In this document: one piece after another, positions 23,915 to 36,882 of the stretch
Position numbering within the stretch: position 1 is the stretch's first letter
Layout: each line of letters begins with the position of its first letter
From: Charina bottae
Taxonomy: Eukaryota; Chordata; Lepidosauria; Squamata; Charinaidae
DNA length: 64,000 bases
NCBI GenBank assembly: GCA_023362775.1
Contig: JALMGJ010000016.1
Span: 1,940,501-2,004,500 of the forward strand
Direction: 5' to 3'
The notes under the pieces: generated by a model
Told to the model about the DNA's origin: nothing
Database searches by the model: none
Seen by the model: only the letters and a program-made list of their open reading frames with translations
Position numbers and translations under genes: made by a program

Positions 23915-23946
23915 GAGAGAGAGAGAGAGAAAGAGAGAAAGAGAGA
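23877..23946 (+). repeat. compound TG/TA/GA microsatellite
   Basis: TG about 13 units (23877-23903), then TA (23904-23914), then GA-rich sequence to about 23946. The frames reading CVCVCV/RERERE across it are artefacts. Confidence 0.95.
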
Positions 23947-24173
23947 TCTGAGCAACTCAAGTGGAATCAGAATAAAGTGCTTGAAAGGATCTGCTCTGAA
24001 GAGCTTAAAGAGCCTTGGTCAAAAAATAACTCCGATTCTTTTGAATCACAGCTGGAAAACACAGGCAAAGAGTGCTTTTACGATGGGCTAGGAGCAAGAG
24101 GAGCTTGATGTCATCCATTCCTGCACTCAGGAGAAGATGACAGTAGTAAGTGAGATGTGACTATACCCTAATC

Positions 24174-24664
24174 CAGGGGTCCCCAACCTTTTTGGCACCA
24201 GGGACCAGTTCCGTGGAAGACAATTTTTCCATGGACCAGGGTGTGGGGTTTGCAGGCAGGAGCCAATTGCACGGATGGGGGGTGGGGGTTGCAGGTGGGA
24301 GCCAACTGCGTGGACCGGGGGGCAGGGTTTGCAGGTGGGAGCCAATCTCACAGACGGGGGTGGGGTTTGTGAGTGGGGGCCAATCGGGCCCCACACTCCT
24401 CAGCCCGCCTCTCCACCCTTCTTTGCCATGTGCTGATAGGTGGAGGTGTTTCCCCTTCAGGGTCCCCACCAATCAGCTGCTCTGGCTCAGGCTCTTTCTT
24501 TGTGCCTTCCCACCTTCTTCCTGCTACCGGCTGCTCTTCCTCTGACTCATGGGGCAGGGACAGGCTTGTTCCTGACACCACCACTCACCTCCTGCTGTGC
24601 GGCCAACTTCCTAAGAGACCTAAGACCCACTAGTGGGCTGCGGCCCACAGTTTGGGGACCCCTG
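24174..24664. mobile_element. hAT (Buster-type) element carrying foreign sequence
   Basis: The ends CAGGGGTCCCCAACC and GGTTGGGGACCCCTG-like (gtttggggacccctg) are inverted repeats, and ccctaatc is duplicated exactly (24166-24173, 24665-24672). The left half holds three or four imperfect 40-45 bp repeats of 'gggtttgcaggtgggagcc'. The right half (about 24376-24520) is similar in order and wording to 55942-56070 in the GC-rich block of another element ('ccaatcagctgctctg' is shared exactly). No transposase is present. Confidence 0.9.
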
Positions 24665-24672
24665 CCCTAATC

Positions 24673-27600
24673 CTCAGGAAGCAGTACTGTCAAGTGTCAT
24701 CAAATATTATTTTAATGAATAGAAAATAATGCTAAAGGCAAAAAGAAACTTAGAGAGCAAATCACACATGGTTAATCAAAAATGAAACAAAACCCTAACA
24801 CACCTGCCTAAGCAGAGAACCTACTTGTAACGTCCTTTTATTTCAAGGAAATGGGAGAGGGAAATTTCTAAATCAAAGCAGATTCTGCTCCTTTCTTTCT
24901 CTCCACTTTTCACTAATAGTCTCAAACACCAATTACATTTCTTGGATTGTTTGTTACCCCTCCCTTTGTTCCAAGGAGAAGGAATGGAATCCCTTAATGA
25001 TGCTTCTCCATTATAAGAATTATTACCAGCCATACCCAAATGTAGAACTGAAAACAATGTCCTCCAGATCAAAAAGGGTGGAGCTTGGAAAGATACTAGT
25101 CTGATGGTTTAACTAATGCTTGCTATGAGAAATATAAACCAGGACTCATCAATTTGGGGTCCTCATTGCTTCTTAACCTCTTCAGCAACTGAAGAAAATT
25201 CAGATCTTGCTTGGTCAGACTTTAATATTCTAAACTGATGTTCTTTATAGTTAGTAATATTTTTCTAATTCTTTTATATAATTACATAACGTAATTGACC
25301 ATTGGTTCTCTTCAGATGAAATGAGAAGATACATGAGCCACATGTAGCCTTTAGTTTATGTGCTGCTCATCCTCATTTATACATAAGATAAACTTGCAAG
25401 CTTTGGAATATGTGAATTACTTTATTGGTGGTAATTCTCAGTGTTCTCCAATGGAATTCATGTGCTGATTCTTTAGTTGATGATTAGCACAGATTGAATT
25501 CACTATGCATGAAATATGTTCATTTTGTTGTAAAAAACAATAAACAGGTATAATTGTGTACTGTTGTCATTGCACTTGTGGCAATCATGCCCTTCTTCTG
25601 ATTTTTTTTTCCTGCTACAGCTTTTCTAATTTACTAAAGTACTGTTGAAAATGTTATAGTAAATGACTACTGGAACTACAAGGAAACTACAAGGATGGCC
25701 AACATGGCTTTGGGCTGGGAGAAGGATAATGGGTCTAGAAGGCAGGACAAACATATCTCCCAAAAGAGCTGAATCTCAGTTGTTCAGTGGTGCTTGTTCC
25801 TGGAAAACGTGTAGAGAATTACAGGCTTAGAAAATATAAGTTCTGAGAGTAAAAAGGATTTCTGTTTAAAAGATGAATTGAGGTTTTCACACATTCATTC
25901 CCAGAAGCACGGAAATAGTTAACAACAGTATTTTCCATGCAAGCAATGAAAGACTCCTACCAGGTGCTGTTTATTGAGTTTTGCTATTTGTTTTGGTCTT
26001 TAAGCCTCAAACTTCCATTCTTTGGGAGCAGCACTCAAGCAGAGAAATGCATCCAGCAGATACTGTTCCTTTTATTTGAGACTTTCCCACTCCCACATTT
26101 TACTTCCTTTTTTAGTATCTCCAAGAAAAATAAAGATGTGATTTGTCATAATAACTTAAATTTACTTTAAATTTACGTTACATTGCAGCACAAGAAGGTT
26201 TTGCCATTCTATGACAGCTTTCCTTGGAGTAAAGTGGTGGAGAGAAGATTTGAATAGAAATTCGGCTGGAACAGTTCTACCAGATCTTTGGCTGCCAAAC
26301 TCCAGGTAACCACTAGATAGCAGCAAGGAAATTGAGTTTTCTGAACCCCTTTGCTGGCACACTATGGTCATCTGGATTTTGAAGCACAGATCTAGTAGCC
26401 CATGTCTAGAAGGGAAAATGGTATAGAATAATTCCAGGAAAGGCATGGCTGATTGGCTCAAACGATGAAGAAGAATACTTTGCAGTGCAACTTTTGGTTG
26501 AAGGTTTGGCTTTTAATCTTCAATGTACTATCTGTATAGCCCTTTGAAGTCTTCAAAGCATATAACTTGTAGATTCTGAACCCTATGAAGTAACGGGTGG
26601 ACAACTATATTGTGGCTGGTGGCTGCACTCCTCTTTTAACTTTTATTTCAGCCTCCAAAGGCAGCAGGGGGTGGGACCAATTACATTTTCACAGTGGGCA
26701 GGTTTTATATTTTCAGCCTAGCTGGAGTAGGTTAAGCAATGAAATGAATGTCAAAGCCATCCAGGGTGCTGATTTATCCTTTATGAGTATTGGTTGAGCC
26801 TCTCCCTCCCCACAAGGACACTTGTGACGCCAGAAATGGAAGTTTTGCTATGATCTAGCTGTGATCTGGAAATAGATGTGTGGAAGCTGAAGGTTCCTAA
26901 GCCCACTGCAAAATAAACTGAGCAATTATGATATTTTATAGTGCAGATAGGGATTGACGTTGATTTAGACATGAACTGAGAATTTGTGATTCCTAGCTCA
27001 GTCTCCTTCTCCTAGACCACATACTGGAGAGGGGAAATCTAATTTGGAGACAGTTGAACACCAGGCTTCTTCCCCAAACTCCTCCTTCAAAAGTTAGACT
27101 TGGCCAGGTTCTTCCTTCCACTGCCAGGTCACTGGAAATACGACAGTAGCCAAAATAGGAGCACTGTCCAGTGTCAGAACTTCTCTAGAATCAAGTGCAG
27201 TGTCTGGTTTACTACAGCAAAAAAAGTTCCTGACTCCTGACTTTCACACACAAGTGAAAGTGCTAGCAATGGTCAGCATGTCATAGTCTTTTAAATGACT
27301 AGTGTCATTTTTATTATTAGCCAAAAGAGAGGAACAGGAAGATGGGAAGAAGAACTTGAGTGAGCCAAAAGTATCTCAGTAGAGAAGGTCCCAGTATACT
27401 TCTTCCTAGAGACAATTCCCATATTTGGTGGAAACACCATACCATCATATTACCTAGTTGTCACTGGATAACTAATAAAAACATATATTTCTGACATTAC
27501 AGTGGGCATATTCTTCTGGATTCATTGTAGGGTTGTTATTTTTATTGTATTTCTCTGAGCTATTTTTCTTTTGCATTCCTGATCATTTGTTCCTATTAGG

Positions 27601-29307
27601 GATTGATACATTTTAACTTTTAATTCTTGTTTTGCCCACCTTATGTAAATATTGATTGGATTTGCTGTCCCAAAGGCTTATGGGATTTGTTCATAAAATT
27701 AATGGGTTTTATTTCTTTTGTTAAAAAAAGAATATTTCTCTGTGTGTGCACATGTGTAATAGCTACTTATTTAGACCAGCTTGAGTATTGTGTTCATTTC
27801 TTTTTCCTCTTCTTGCTTCTATGAGTAAATCTCATTACTCTTTACATTTTTCCCTACTTTTCTATTTTGTCTAGAAACTCATTTTGCTGACAGTTACCTC
27901 AGACCTGAAAGGCAAACAAGGTAAAACTGGTAAAGTATGTTAAAATGGTCTGTTAGACCTAGGGGAATAATGTTGTTAAGGAAAAACAGTTTGTTTTAGC
28001 AGCTTTACTCATCTCCTTTAATATAGATTTGCTCTTTATACATTGGGAAGAATAATGATAGCATTTGATCTAGGAAAATATATTCCTCTCTTCACATATA
28101 GATCTATTTTTGGCCTTAGAATGATTCATTTGGTATGGAATTGACACTAAAGCCCAGATATTTTCATCTACATGAGGCCATGTATTTAAAAAAATATGCA
28201 AGGAGAAAGTTAAGAGTCAGTATTTCCAGAGTTCAGGAAAAAAGTGCTGGTTGTATGAGGATGAGGGGCATAGGTTGGAAAAGCAATCAGGTAGGTAGAT
28301 AAGTAGGAATCACAGCTAAGTAACTGCTATCAGGAGCACTCCTGTTACATTTTTTTTACATATCCCCTCAGTACATATTTAAAACCTAGTGTTACGATAA
28401 GAGGGCATGAAATCAGAAAAGGTCAGGGACCTCCAGCAAAATCTCTAATTGAACAATAATCCATTTATTCCTTTTTTGGGTAATTATTTAAATTTTGCAT
28501 GCATACACTGCATTACCAACCCCAAAATATAGCAGGAAGACACTGACAAAAACAGTGGAAAACCTAAAATATGTTATGGAAATCTGGTGCACAAATGATT
28601 TCAATTAATTAAGAGTACACATCTGGGCTGAAAACTCAAAATATTTGAAGAAGTAAGAAGGAAACAATGGTATGGAGTGTCCTTCTCACAGGAGATTTAT
28701 CCAAAGTTGGAGGCACTGTTAATAATGACTTCCCTTTGCAGACATAATTTTACTGTTAGAAGGTCCACCTCTGATTTTCTTAGTAGATCATCCATAAACC
28801 CTCAACATGATATTAATGATGATAGCTGAAATATTTTGAGTTTACCAAATTCCATGAAATTTTCAGCACTCTCCTCCACCCCCTGCCCCCAAACCTGAAT
28901 TCACAAACTTGAAACCCTTCTGGACATATATCTGAGAAGAGAGCTCCATCTTCCAGGCCTACCCAAGGCTTGGTTATACATACCAGATAAGCTGCCTCAT
29001 CCACCATAAAATCACAGATGAGGACATGATTTACTACATAACAACCTGGAGTTCAATAACAGCAACCGGAGACCAAGGCAACAAAGAGCGAATACTGAGA
29101 TCTGGCATGCTGGACACCCCCCTCATTGCCCCCCCCCAAGCATCTGGTCATATTTTCCTCTGCCTGTATCTACCTTGATGAGATTGTCTGCATTCTCTTC
29201 TCGGATACCCTAACTCCACACCAACCTTCTCAACCCCTCCCCAGGCCATGGAACACATCCAATCACCCTCACCTTCACTCCCATGACAGACCACAGTAAC
29301 CTAGCCC
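24673..29307. other. unassigned sequence
   Basis: About 4.6 kb, the longest stretch without a recognisable gene or repeat. All reading frames are short and without domains. The sequence is AT-rich with no simple repeats of note. Confidence 0.55.
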
Positions 29308-29382
29308 ATATTTATTTATTTTATTCATTTATCAAATCTTATCACCGCCCATCTCCCCCTAATGAGGGACTATGGGTGGTTA
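29308..29382 (-). repeat. L2-like LINE tail fragment
   Basis: TTTATTTATTTTATTC then 'caccgcccatctccccc' and 'gggtggttaggg' give the inverted 3' hairpin and tail of the L2-like family; nothing further is preserved. Confidence 0.6.
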
Positions 29383-31923
29383 GGGCGGTTCCTGACTCAA
29401 ATGCTCTTGAGTTCCTGACCTGGGAGGTAGTACATGGTTGTGGTTCACCAATCATCCACTCTCATCCACCACCCTCTCTCCTTCTACTCTCTGATCTCCA
29501 AACAGGCACAATCCAGAAAGGATGACAGATTACATTGGGGTCAGTCCATTCCAAGGTATTCACAGTCTGTACACAATAAGAATATGGAAAAAAGTCCAGT
29601 GGGATAAATGCAGCAGCAGCATCCTGAACTAGGGCATAAAAGGCAAAAAGTCAGGGTGACCATGGAGCTCTGGTTAATAACAGCCAGTCCCTTGATCTGA
29701 CCCACACTTATTCGCTAGTTACCTTGTGTTGCAGAAGCTTCTCACCAGACAGGCAGTAAATCATGGATATCAGAAATTTCACCAAGCTCTTCCACCAAAT
29801 CTACCCCATTTGTGTAGATGGAGAGAAAAAAAAGAAACTTTGATCACCCCTCTTCCACATAGCAGCTGCCACATATGTGCAAGGACCAGATATTTGCCCC
29901 TCTCTGGGAGCCATCCAAGGAACTAGCAGGACTAAATGAAGCAACCAGCACAGCCACACGCAGAGCCTGATGCCACTAGCTCTCAAGCCTTGCTACACCA
30001 GCCTCCATCTTGGCCTCCCAGGCAGTACACATCTCCAGCCACTGCTCACTCAGAACAGACCACTGCCACCACCAGGATCACCTCCACCTAAGGCAGATGT
30101 AAGATTTTTTTACAGTATTTTTCAGTAGACATTCAATCTTCCTTGATATTATTCAAAATCATTCCACACTCCAAAACTGACAACTCATCTCATCTCTGAA
30201 CTCCCACAGACACAGCACCTTTTCCAGATACCATCTACTTCTACATCTACAAAATTATCTTAATCAGTTATACAAACCAATTCCCAGCTTGCTTTGGTTG
30301 AAAATACTATCCAAAGTGCATTGTGCAAGACATGTTAGTCTGATAACATATTGAGATAGCTTATTTGTTCATCATGGCAACCATGATGAATCCTGATCTA
30401 AAGTGTTTGCAGCATGACTATTGAATCCTTCTTGTGATTTTCTAACACATTTTCCCCCCACAATATTGGCTAGAGAAAGTTAGAATGTCTAGGCTTTGGT
30501 TTCACTTGTCATATCAGGAATATGGGAAGTATGAAAATGAATTTCCTCACCAAGATGTTGTACGGTTAATTGACATATAATATAAGTGAAATATTTTACC
30601 TTAATATTCCCTCTGCAGGAGTCTTGTCTCCAACAATTGGAATTATGGTTTATCCACCCCAATACAGAAATGCTAGTGAGACTGTGAGAGAAAATCAGCG
30701 CTTGTGCTGTTACTTACACGTCAAACCCTGGGACTGTAAATTAAGGCACCTGTCTTAATGTGGTTCCATGGGAATGTGTTCTACAGTCTCACATATGGGG
30801 CTTGCCTGTAATTTAATCTCAATGCACCCGCACATTTTGCAGGACTTCATCATTTCCCAATATATTTTTCTCACATTTGACCAAATTACATCCCTAATGA
30901 GGCCAATTCATTCTGCCAAATGTCATACTGAGAAGGAAACTCATTTTGATTTTATAAAGAATTAATGATAGAACATTTTTTAAAAAAAGTTAAAACCACA
31001 TGTGAGCTTGGTCAAGTCCTTCTTTCAATAACTGTTCCTTTTGGATCTCCCCATGAAGACTGGATAGTTGAAACAGAGTGTCCATATGAGAACCAGGATG
31101 TTTTCTCTGTTTGAGTTATGATAATTTTAGGTTTTGCAGAGCACTGAAATATATAAATGATTTTTCTGGAATTCTGTTTTTATTCGCAGCTGTTGCAACA
31201 TTATCAATACATCAATCCTCTATTTACAAAGCACTAATGCCAGGACTTTTTAAGAAATGAAAACTGTAGCAAGCATTATTGGAAAGAGATTAGTGGCACT
31301 GGAGGGCGGAGCAGTCAGGAGAGGCAAATTTCTATTAAAAATGCAGTATGCCAATATAAGTAGCAATGACAGGAAAATGAAAGGAACTGGCTTATCTGTA
31401 ATTAACTACTTAGACAGAATGTGCAATTTGATACATAGGCATATATGTAAAATCCAAGGCTAAACAAAATATTATTCTATTGACCTCTTAAGATCAGATT
31501 GTTTTAGTGAGTTCTGGCAGAGCTTTTACTACATTCCTTGATTATTCTTCTCAGAAAAGAGTTTCATATGTAATGGACTTTAGGCAGCTGTCTTTCTTTT
31601 TAATTAGGTAGTAAAAGCAAATATTTTTTTCAATCACCATTGGAAGAGTACAATATACCCAAATTTAATGCAATATAACGTTTCTCTTTAAATCAATACC
31701 ACAATAAGACCCCTACTGTTACCCAACAATGATAGTAGCCTTAAGTATAAGTGTGGTTGATAAGCCTGTGCAATACTTACATAATCAATATGGAGACTTT
31801 TTCTGCCCACCTCATTGGCATATATTGACTCCAAAAGGAACTGCAAAGGTTAGTTGAGAAACAGAATATTAGATATATGTAAGTTAAAGTGGAAAAAAGG
31901 GTTGTGCGGATTTTAAAGAGGCT
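29383..31923. other. unassigned sequence
   Basis: C-rich sequence at about 28860-29280 and 29840-30090 flanks the LINE tail and may be an old repeat that I cannot place. No gene recognised. Confidence 0.45.
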
Positions 31924-31934
31924 ACTTTGCTTTA

Positions 31935-32528
31935 TCTAGGCGCAAAGATTTCTGCAGACGCTGACTGCAGCCAGGAAATCAGAAGACGCCTACTTCTTGG
32001 GAGGAGAGCAATGGCAAATCTTGATAAAATAGTTAAGAGCAGAGACATCACACTGACAACAAAGGTCCGCATAGTTAAAGCAATGGTATTCCATGTAGTA
32101 ACCTATGGCTGTGAGAGCTGGACCATAAGGAAGGCTGAGCGAAGGAAGATAGATGCTTTTGAACTGTGGTGTTGGAGGAAAATTCTGAGAGTGCCTTGGA
32201 CTGCAAGAAGATCAAACCAGTCCATACTCCAGGAAATACAGCCAGACTGCTCACTTGAAGGAATGATATTAAAGGCAAAACTGGAGTACTTTGGCCACAT
32301 AGTGAGAAGACAGGATACCCTGGAGAAGAAGCTGATGCTAGGGAAAGTGGAAGGCAAAAGGAAGAGGGGCCGACCAAGGGCAAGATGAATGGATGATATT
32401 CTGGAGGTGACAGACTCAACCATGGGAGATCTGGGGATGGTGACAGCCGACAGGAAGCTCTGGTGTGGGCTGGTCCATGAAGTCACGAAGAGTCGGAAGC
32501 GACTGAACAAATAAATAACAACAAAAAA
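31935..32528 (+). mobile_element. Bov-B (RTE) LINE, 5'-truncated
   Basis: The 594-bp insertion is flanked by exact 11-bp duplications actttgcttta (31924-31934, 32529-32539). It carries the last part of the RTE polyprotein and ends 'gagtcggaagcgactgaac' followed by AAATAAATAACAACAAAA, the typical Bov-B 3' end. Bov-B is known for transfer between squamates, ticks and ruminants. The exact duplication suggests a relatively young copy. Confidence 0.93.
31936..32514 (+). pseudogene. Bov-B polyprotein C-terminal remnant
   Basis: One frame runs from the truncation point to the natural stop TAA (32512-32514) with a single interruption, TGA at 32386-32388, at a position where the family has tryptophan (TGG to TGA). 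Family motifs include LGAKISADADC, VKAMVFHVVTYGCESW, RKIDAFELWCWRKIL, SNQSILQEI and YFGHIVRR. The endonuclease and RT catalytic core are missing by truncation. Confidence 0.9.
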
Positions 32529-32539
32529 ACTTTGCTTTA

Positions 32540-33784
32540 ATGAAGACTCAAGTGAAACAAGTCCTCAAAGCTACTTCATGAAGTAATGTGCCTCCCCTGC
32601 TTTTAAGAACACAGCAAAATGGCCATATAATTTCACTTTGTCCACACAAACTGCCTCCTCTGGATGTCCCATTAAGCAGAAAAAGTTCCAGTGTATATAT
32701 GTCACATGCAAAGTTGCATCTTTGGCTGTTGGGACTTCTAGTCAAGGCTTCAAAGTGAAGTTGAATATTTCACTGAAGCAAATCCCATCAACTCTTTGCC
32801 TCAGTAAGCAGAATGGCATTGGTTCTGTGGTAGAAAACTGTTGAGGCAAATCCAAGGCATCCTTCATGGGCTTAGTAGAAAGTGCACAGTTATTTCAACC
32901 TAGGCATATATACAAACCAATTTGTATGTATTCATTGTCCCTGTTCAAATGTTACTTGTTATGCAATATTCAAGGTATTATTGAACTTCTTTCCGAGAAA
33001 GAGATTTGTATTATGTGATGGAATATTCTCCTTTGTATCTTCCCCTTTTTTCTACTGTAATAATCTCCACCACCCCCCAGTACCTTTATGAATAAGCTTC
33101 TTTATCATATGGATCATTTATTTTTATTTCTGCTCTTTTAGTCTTGATTATATCCGGTGATAGCTAGATTGGGAGAGGCACTTTGCTACTCACAGAGCTC
33201 TCAAGGGCCATCTTTGTGTACAGCCAGGCTTAACCACATTTTGAAGGCTGTCTGTCTTCACTGCTCACTCTCATACTTTAAAAAAAAATAAAAGGTTTTG
33301 TGCAATCTGAAAGATATCTTTGTGTGTATTGAGCCTGAGCTATGATAAGAATGTAGCCTTCTTCATCTCATTCTCAAAAATGAACCTTAAAATGCAGAGG
33401 TTGGTTCACAGTCTGAAAGTCTTCCTTTCACATAAAAGTTCATGGTGATAATCCTGTCACATCATCTTATTCTATCCTCCTGGAAGCACTAGGTAGCACT
33501 CAGTTGCTGCTATCTTACATGGAGAAAAGCAGATGTTTTTATACATTCCATCTGCTTCCCTTCCTCATGGGATCTATTTCTCTAGGTTTGGGTTACTTTA
33601 TTGAAATCAAACATATTAAATGTGGATTATAGTTTATTAACTTGCCACCCAAATGCAAAGTGGCACAAGAAATACACATTTCTCATAGTGCCCTTCCTTT
33701 CCTAGCCGAAAGAACTTTGATATTACCTAGCCAAAAACCTAGTCTTCATCTAGTTTTATGAAGGTTACAAGAAATTCAACAATG
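32540..33784. other. unassigned sequence
   Basis: No gene or repeat recognised over 1.2 kb. Confidence 0.5.
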
Positions 33785-34822
33785 TATTCCATGAAATTGT
33801 GGGGTGGATGATCCCACTACTAGATGGGTTTGCAGTTGGCCAAACAGCTGTACCCAATGTGTGGACCTTAACAGATCTAGGCAGTGAGATATCTCAGGGC
33901 TTTGTCCTGGACCCAGTGCTCTTCAACAGTTTCATAAATAGCTTGGATGATAGGATAGATTAAATGGTCATCAAATTTGTGGATGACACAAACCTTGAGA
34001 AGACAGGTTCGAGGTTCAAAAGAATCTTGATAGATTTGAACATTGGGCTCTATCAAATAATCATGCAGTTCAATGGCAGTGTAAGGTTCTGCACTTAGTA
34101 GGAAAAGCCAAATGCACAGGTAAAAGATAGGTGATATTTGTCTTAGTGGCAGTGCTTGTGAGAAGGAGCTAGGCATCCTGGTAGCCCATAGATTAAGAAT
34201 GAGCCAGCAGTGTGCTGCAGCAGCCAAAAGGGCCAATGCAGTCTTGAGTTGCACCAATAGAGGCATAGTGTCTAGCTCACAGAAAGTTATAGTTCCATTC
34301 TATGCTGCATTGCTCAGGCCACACTTGGAATACTGCATCCATGTCTGGTGTCCACAATACAAGGACTCTGATGAACTGGAAAGAATGCAGAGAAGAGTAC
34401 CAAAGGTGGTGAAGGGCTTGTAGGATAAATCTTATGAAAAAAGATAAAGTAACTGGGTATGCTTAGCTTAAAGAAGAGAAGACTAAGGGAAACATGATAG
34501 CTGTCTTCCAATACTTGAAGAGCTGTCACAGGGAATAAGGTGTGGATTTATTCCCATAGCCCCCAAAGGTAGGATGAGAACCAGTGGGTAGAAGGTTCTT
34601 AGGGGAAGATCCAATCTCAAAAGAAAGAGGAGTTTCCTGACTGTGAGTGCCATCAAGCAATGGAAAAGGCTGCCTCCTGGAATCATGAGTGTCCTATCAC
34701 TGGAGGTCTTCAAGCAAAGGTTGGATAGACATTCATCTGGAATGGTAAAAGGATCCCTGTCCTGGGCAGGGGGTCAAACAAGACCTCCAAGATCCCTTCA
34801 AACCTGTGATTCTTGATTCATA
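33785..34822 (+). mobile_element. CR1 LINE 3' end, old
   Basis: The coding half is decayed but legible in pieces: LDPVLFNSFINSLDD and FVDDTN of the RT palm region near 33908-33990, then 34199-34423 with CAAAAKRANAVL, FYAALLRPHLEYCIHVWCPQ and DELERMQRR. The 3' UTR runs through 'caagacctccaagatccctt' to 'gattcttgattc', the characteristic end of amniote CR1. Several stops and frame changes place this among the older elements here. No target duplication is visible. Confidence 0.85.
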
Positions 34823-35448
34823 AAAACTGCCCGTCAAGAAATAGGACAAGGAATATTTTCTTTGTGCCAAAATTAAGGCTGCCCTTCCACAAAATCCTTG
34901 TATCTATGAGTCCAAATTTTGGCAGGATTCATTCCTAGATAAGGGGGAAATAATCCTGCACAACTTTGATTTGTTAAATCGGTGTGAGATTTTTTTTTCT
35001 TTGCTAAAATAATAATAATAAAAAAAGAATCCTGCCATCAACATTCCTTTATTTATTTTTGTGAAATTTGGCAGGCCACAACCTCTCAGGAACATATACC
35101 ATGCCAGCAATTTCATTCTAATTTCAGATTCAGCACCAAGCTGAATCAGGTAGTTTCCTTATCAGTCTGGATTAATTTTGCTTGTGCTTTGAATTGTCAA
35201 AGTAATGTTTTTATTGTTTTAACCTATTGTTTTTAACTGTAACTGTAATTTTCAACTGTAAATCCCTTTGAGATTTCCTTTAATGGGAGTCTATTGGGAA
35301 AAGTTTAAAATAATTAAATACACTGAGGTTGGTAATCCTCATAACAGGTACAATTTTCTGTAGGCAACATAATCCTAATTTTACAATTTGTTCAAATGAA
35401 AGGTGTGAAATCATGAAACAGATAAGTTTGCTAAAGTTTTGTTTATTA
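34823..35448. other. unassigned sequence
   Basis: No recognisable feature apart from short T and AAT runs near 34989-35025. Confidence 0.5.
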
Positions 35449-35459
35449 TATGAGGGTTG

Positions 35460-35870
35460 AATGAAAAGTAATGCCTCCATCTCTGTAACTTTAGTTTAAA
35501 TAGGTTTAAATGAAGGACAAAAATAATCCTTGAAATGAGCCCTTTGGTTACTTACATTTACTTCTCACATAATCACCACTTTTACTTCTTGTGCTTCCAA
35601 ACTCTGCTTCACTGTCATTTCAAAGTTTTAGGTCTTGCAATATAGGGCTCAGAGCTCTGATCTGTGTATTCAAGAAGGAAGTGGATGACCTCTGAGAACA
35701 ATTAATAAGTTTCATATGAAAAAAGTTGATGGATTGACAGCATTGCTCTGAGTTGACAGTGGGATCAGGTGAAAGGAAATCCATGTGCATAACACCATCT
35801 GCCTCTGAAAAAAGGTGTAACTGTGAGGGTTTTTGCCAAAGCCTGTGTTTAGAGTAGACTCTCTGTGTTT

Positions 35871-35931
<61 letters not shown>

Positions 35932-36489
35932 GTTTTGTGATGATATTCCATGGACCTATACTTTCTCTCTGGGTCATAATGATGAGCCAATGTTTCATCA
36001 GCTGCCACAGTGCTGTGGAGAAATTCCTCACCTTCATTCTCATAGTGTGACAACAACTGCTGGCAAAGTTCAACTCTTGAAGTTTTCATCTCTGCCATCA
36101 GCATGCAAGGAACATATCTTGCACAAACTTTCCAATATTAAGAACATTAATAATGCAAGCCACATGTTCCTGTGAAATACCAAGCTTGACAGCAATTTCC
36201 TTTTGCTGTCCTTAATCAGTTCATCATCCTTTCTCATGTGGAATTTGTTGCGTGCTGTCACAAGTCATCCACTTTCTTCTTGATCATACAAATCAGATCT
36301 TCCTGGTTCACCATCTTTATGTTATTTTTTCACCCAGCAACCCACAGTACTCATATCAACACAGCCATCACCATATGCAACCTGCGTTCAGCAGTGAATT
36401 TCAATTGGAGGGAATCTTTTGGCAGTCAAAAATTCAATCATGGTCCGTTGCTCAAAGTGAACTGAAAAATACTCACTTCACGCTTCCAT
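35460..36489 (-). pseudogene. mariner transposase remnant
   Basis: Transposase of this family (DD34D) cuts and pastes at TA sites in the nucleus. The start codon position is 36487-36489 on the minus strand. Legible pieces: IEFLTAKRFPPIEIH and STVGCWVKK of the N-terminal helix-turn-helix, then KTSRVELCQQLLSHYENEGEEF, ADETLAHHYDPE (containing the first catalytic Asp region) and SMEYHHKT. Immediately after this an in-frame GTCT repeat encodes LSVC units, and the following catalytic part is rearranged and shortened. Several stops and frameshifts make it dead. Confidence 0.85.
35873..35929 (+). repeat. ACAG tetranucleotide microsatellite inside mariner
   Basis: About 14 uninterrupted units. It lies within the transposase remnant, at a point where the family has no such repeat, so it expanded after insertion. 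Confidence 0.95.
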
Positions 36490-36524
36490 TTCACAAACAA
36501 CAGCAATAAGTCCTTTTCTCACAG

Positions 36525-36763
36525 CAAGTTTGGTCTAGTGGTTAAAGCAAATGGCTAGAAACCAGGAGTCTGTGAGTTCTAGTCCCGCCTTAGGTGTGAA
36601 AGCCGGCTGGGTGACCTTGGGCCAGTCATTCTCAGCCCAACTCACCTCACGGGGTTGTTGTTGTGGGGAAAATAGGAGGAGGAAGGAGTATTAGGTATAT
36701 TCACCACCTTGAGTTATTTATAAAAATAATAAAGGCAGGATAGAAAATAAATAAATAAATAAA
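36525..36763 (+). mobile_element. Sauria-type SINE inside mariner
   Basis: The best-preserved Sauria copy in the window: head 'gcaagtttggtctagtgg', B-box-like 'gagttctagtcccgcc', then 'ggctgggtgaccttgggcc', 'ccaccttgagttatttat' and an AAATAAATAAATAAAT tail. It lies wholly within the mariner, so it is younger. Confidence 0.9.
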
Positions 36764-36882
36764 CTTCCACAATTGATGTGAAGAAGATGCTGAAGAACAT
36801 GTCAGAGCTTCTAGCACATCAGAATTGTCCTATGTTGGCAGCTTATAATGTTGGAGGCATCACTTTTCATTCAAACCTCATA

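Larger units (their letters stand above)
35451..36880 (-). mobile_element. mariner DNA transposon, inactive
   Basis: Inverted ends of 28 bp (35451-35478 and 36853-36880) match at 26 positions and are flanked by TA (35449-35450, 36881-36882), the mariner target duplication. A decayed transposase lies on the minus strand. A Sauria SINE has inserted at 36525-36763. Removing the SINE leaves about 1.2 kb, close to the family's 1.3 kb. Confidence 0.9.

Noticed and set aside
33877..34266. 129-residue minus-strand frame
   Set aside because: Antisense to recognisable CR1 coding sequence.
35865..35940. Regular repeats considered as a CRISPR array
   Set aside because: Simple ACAG tetranucleotide without spacers; vertebrate DNA. 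No CRISPR-like array occurs anywhere in the window.
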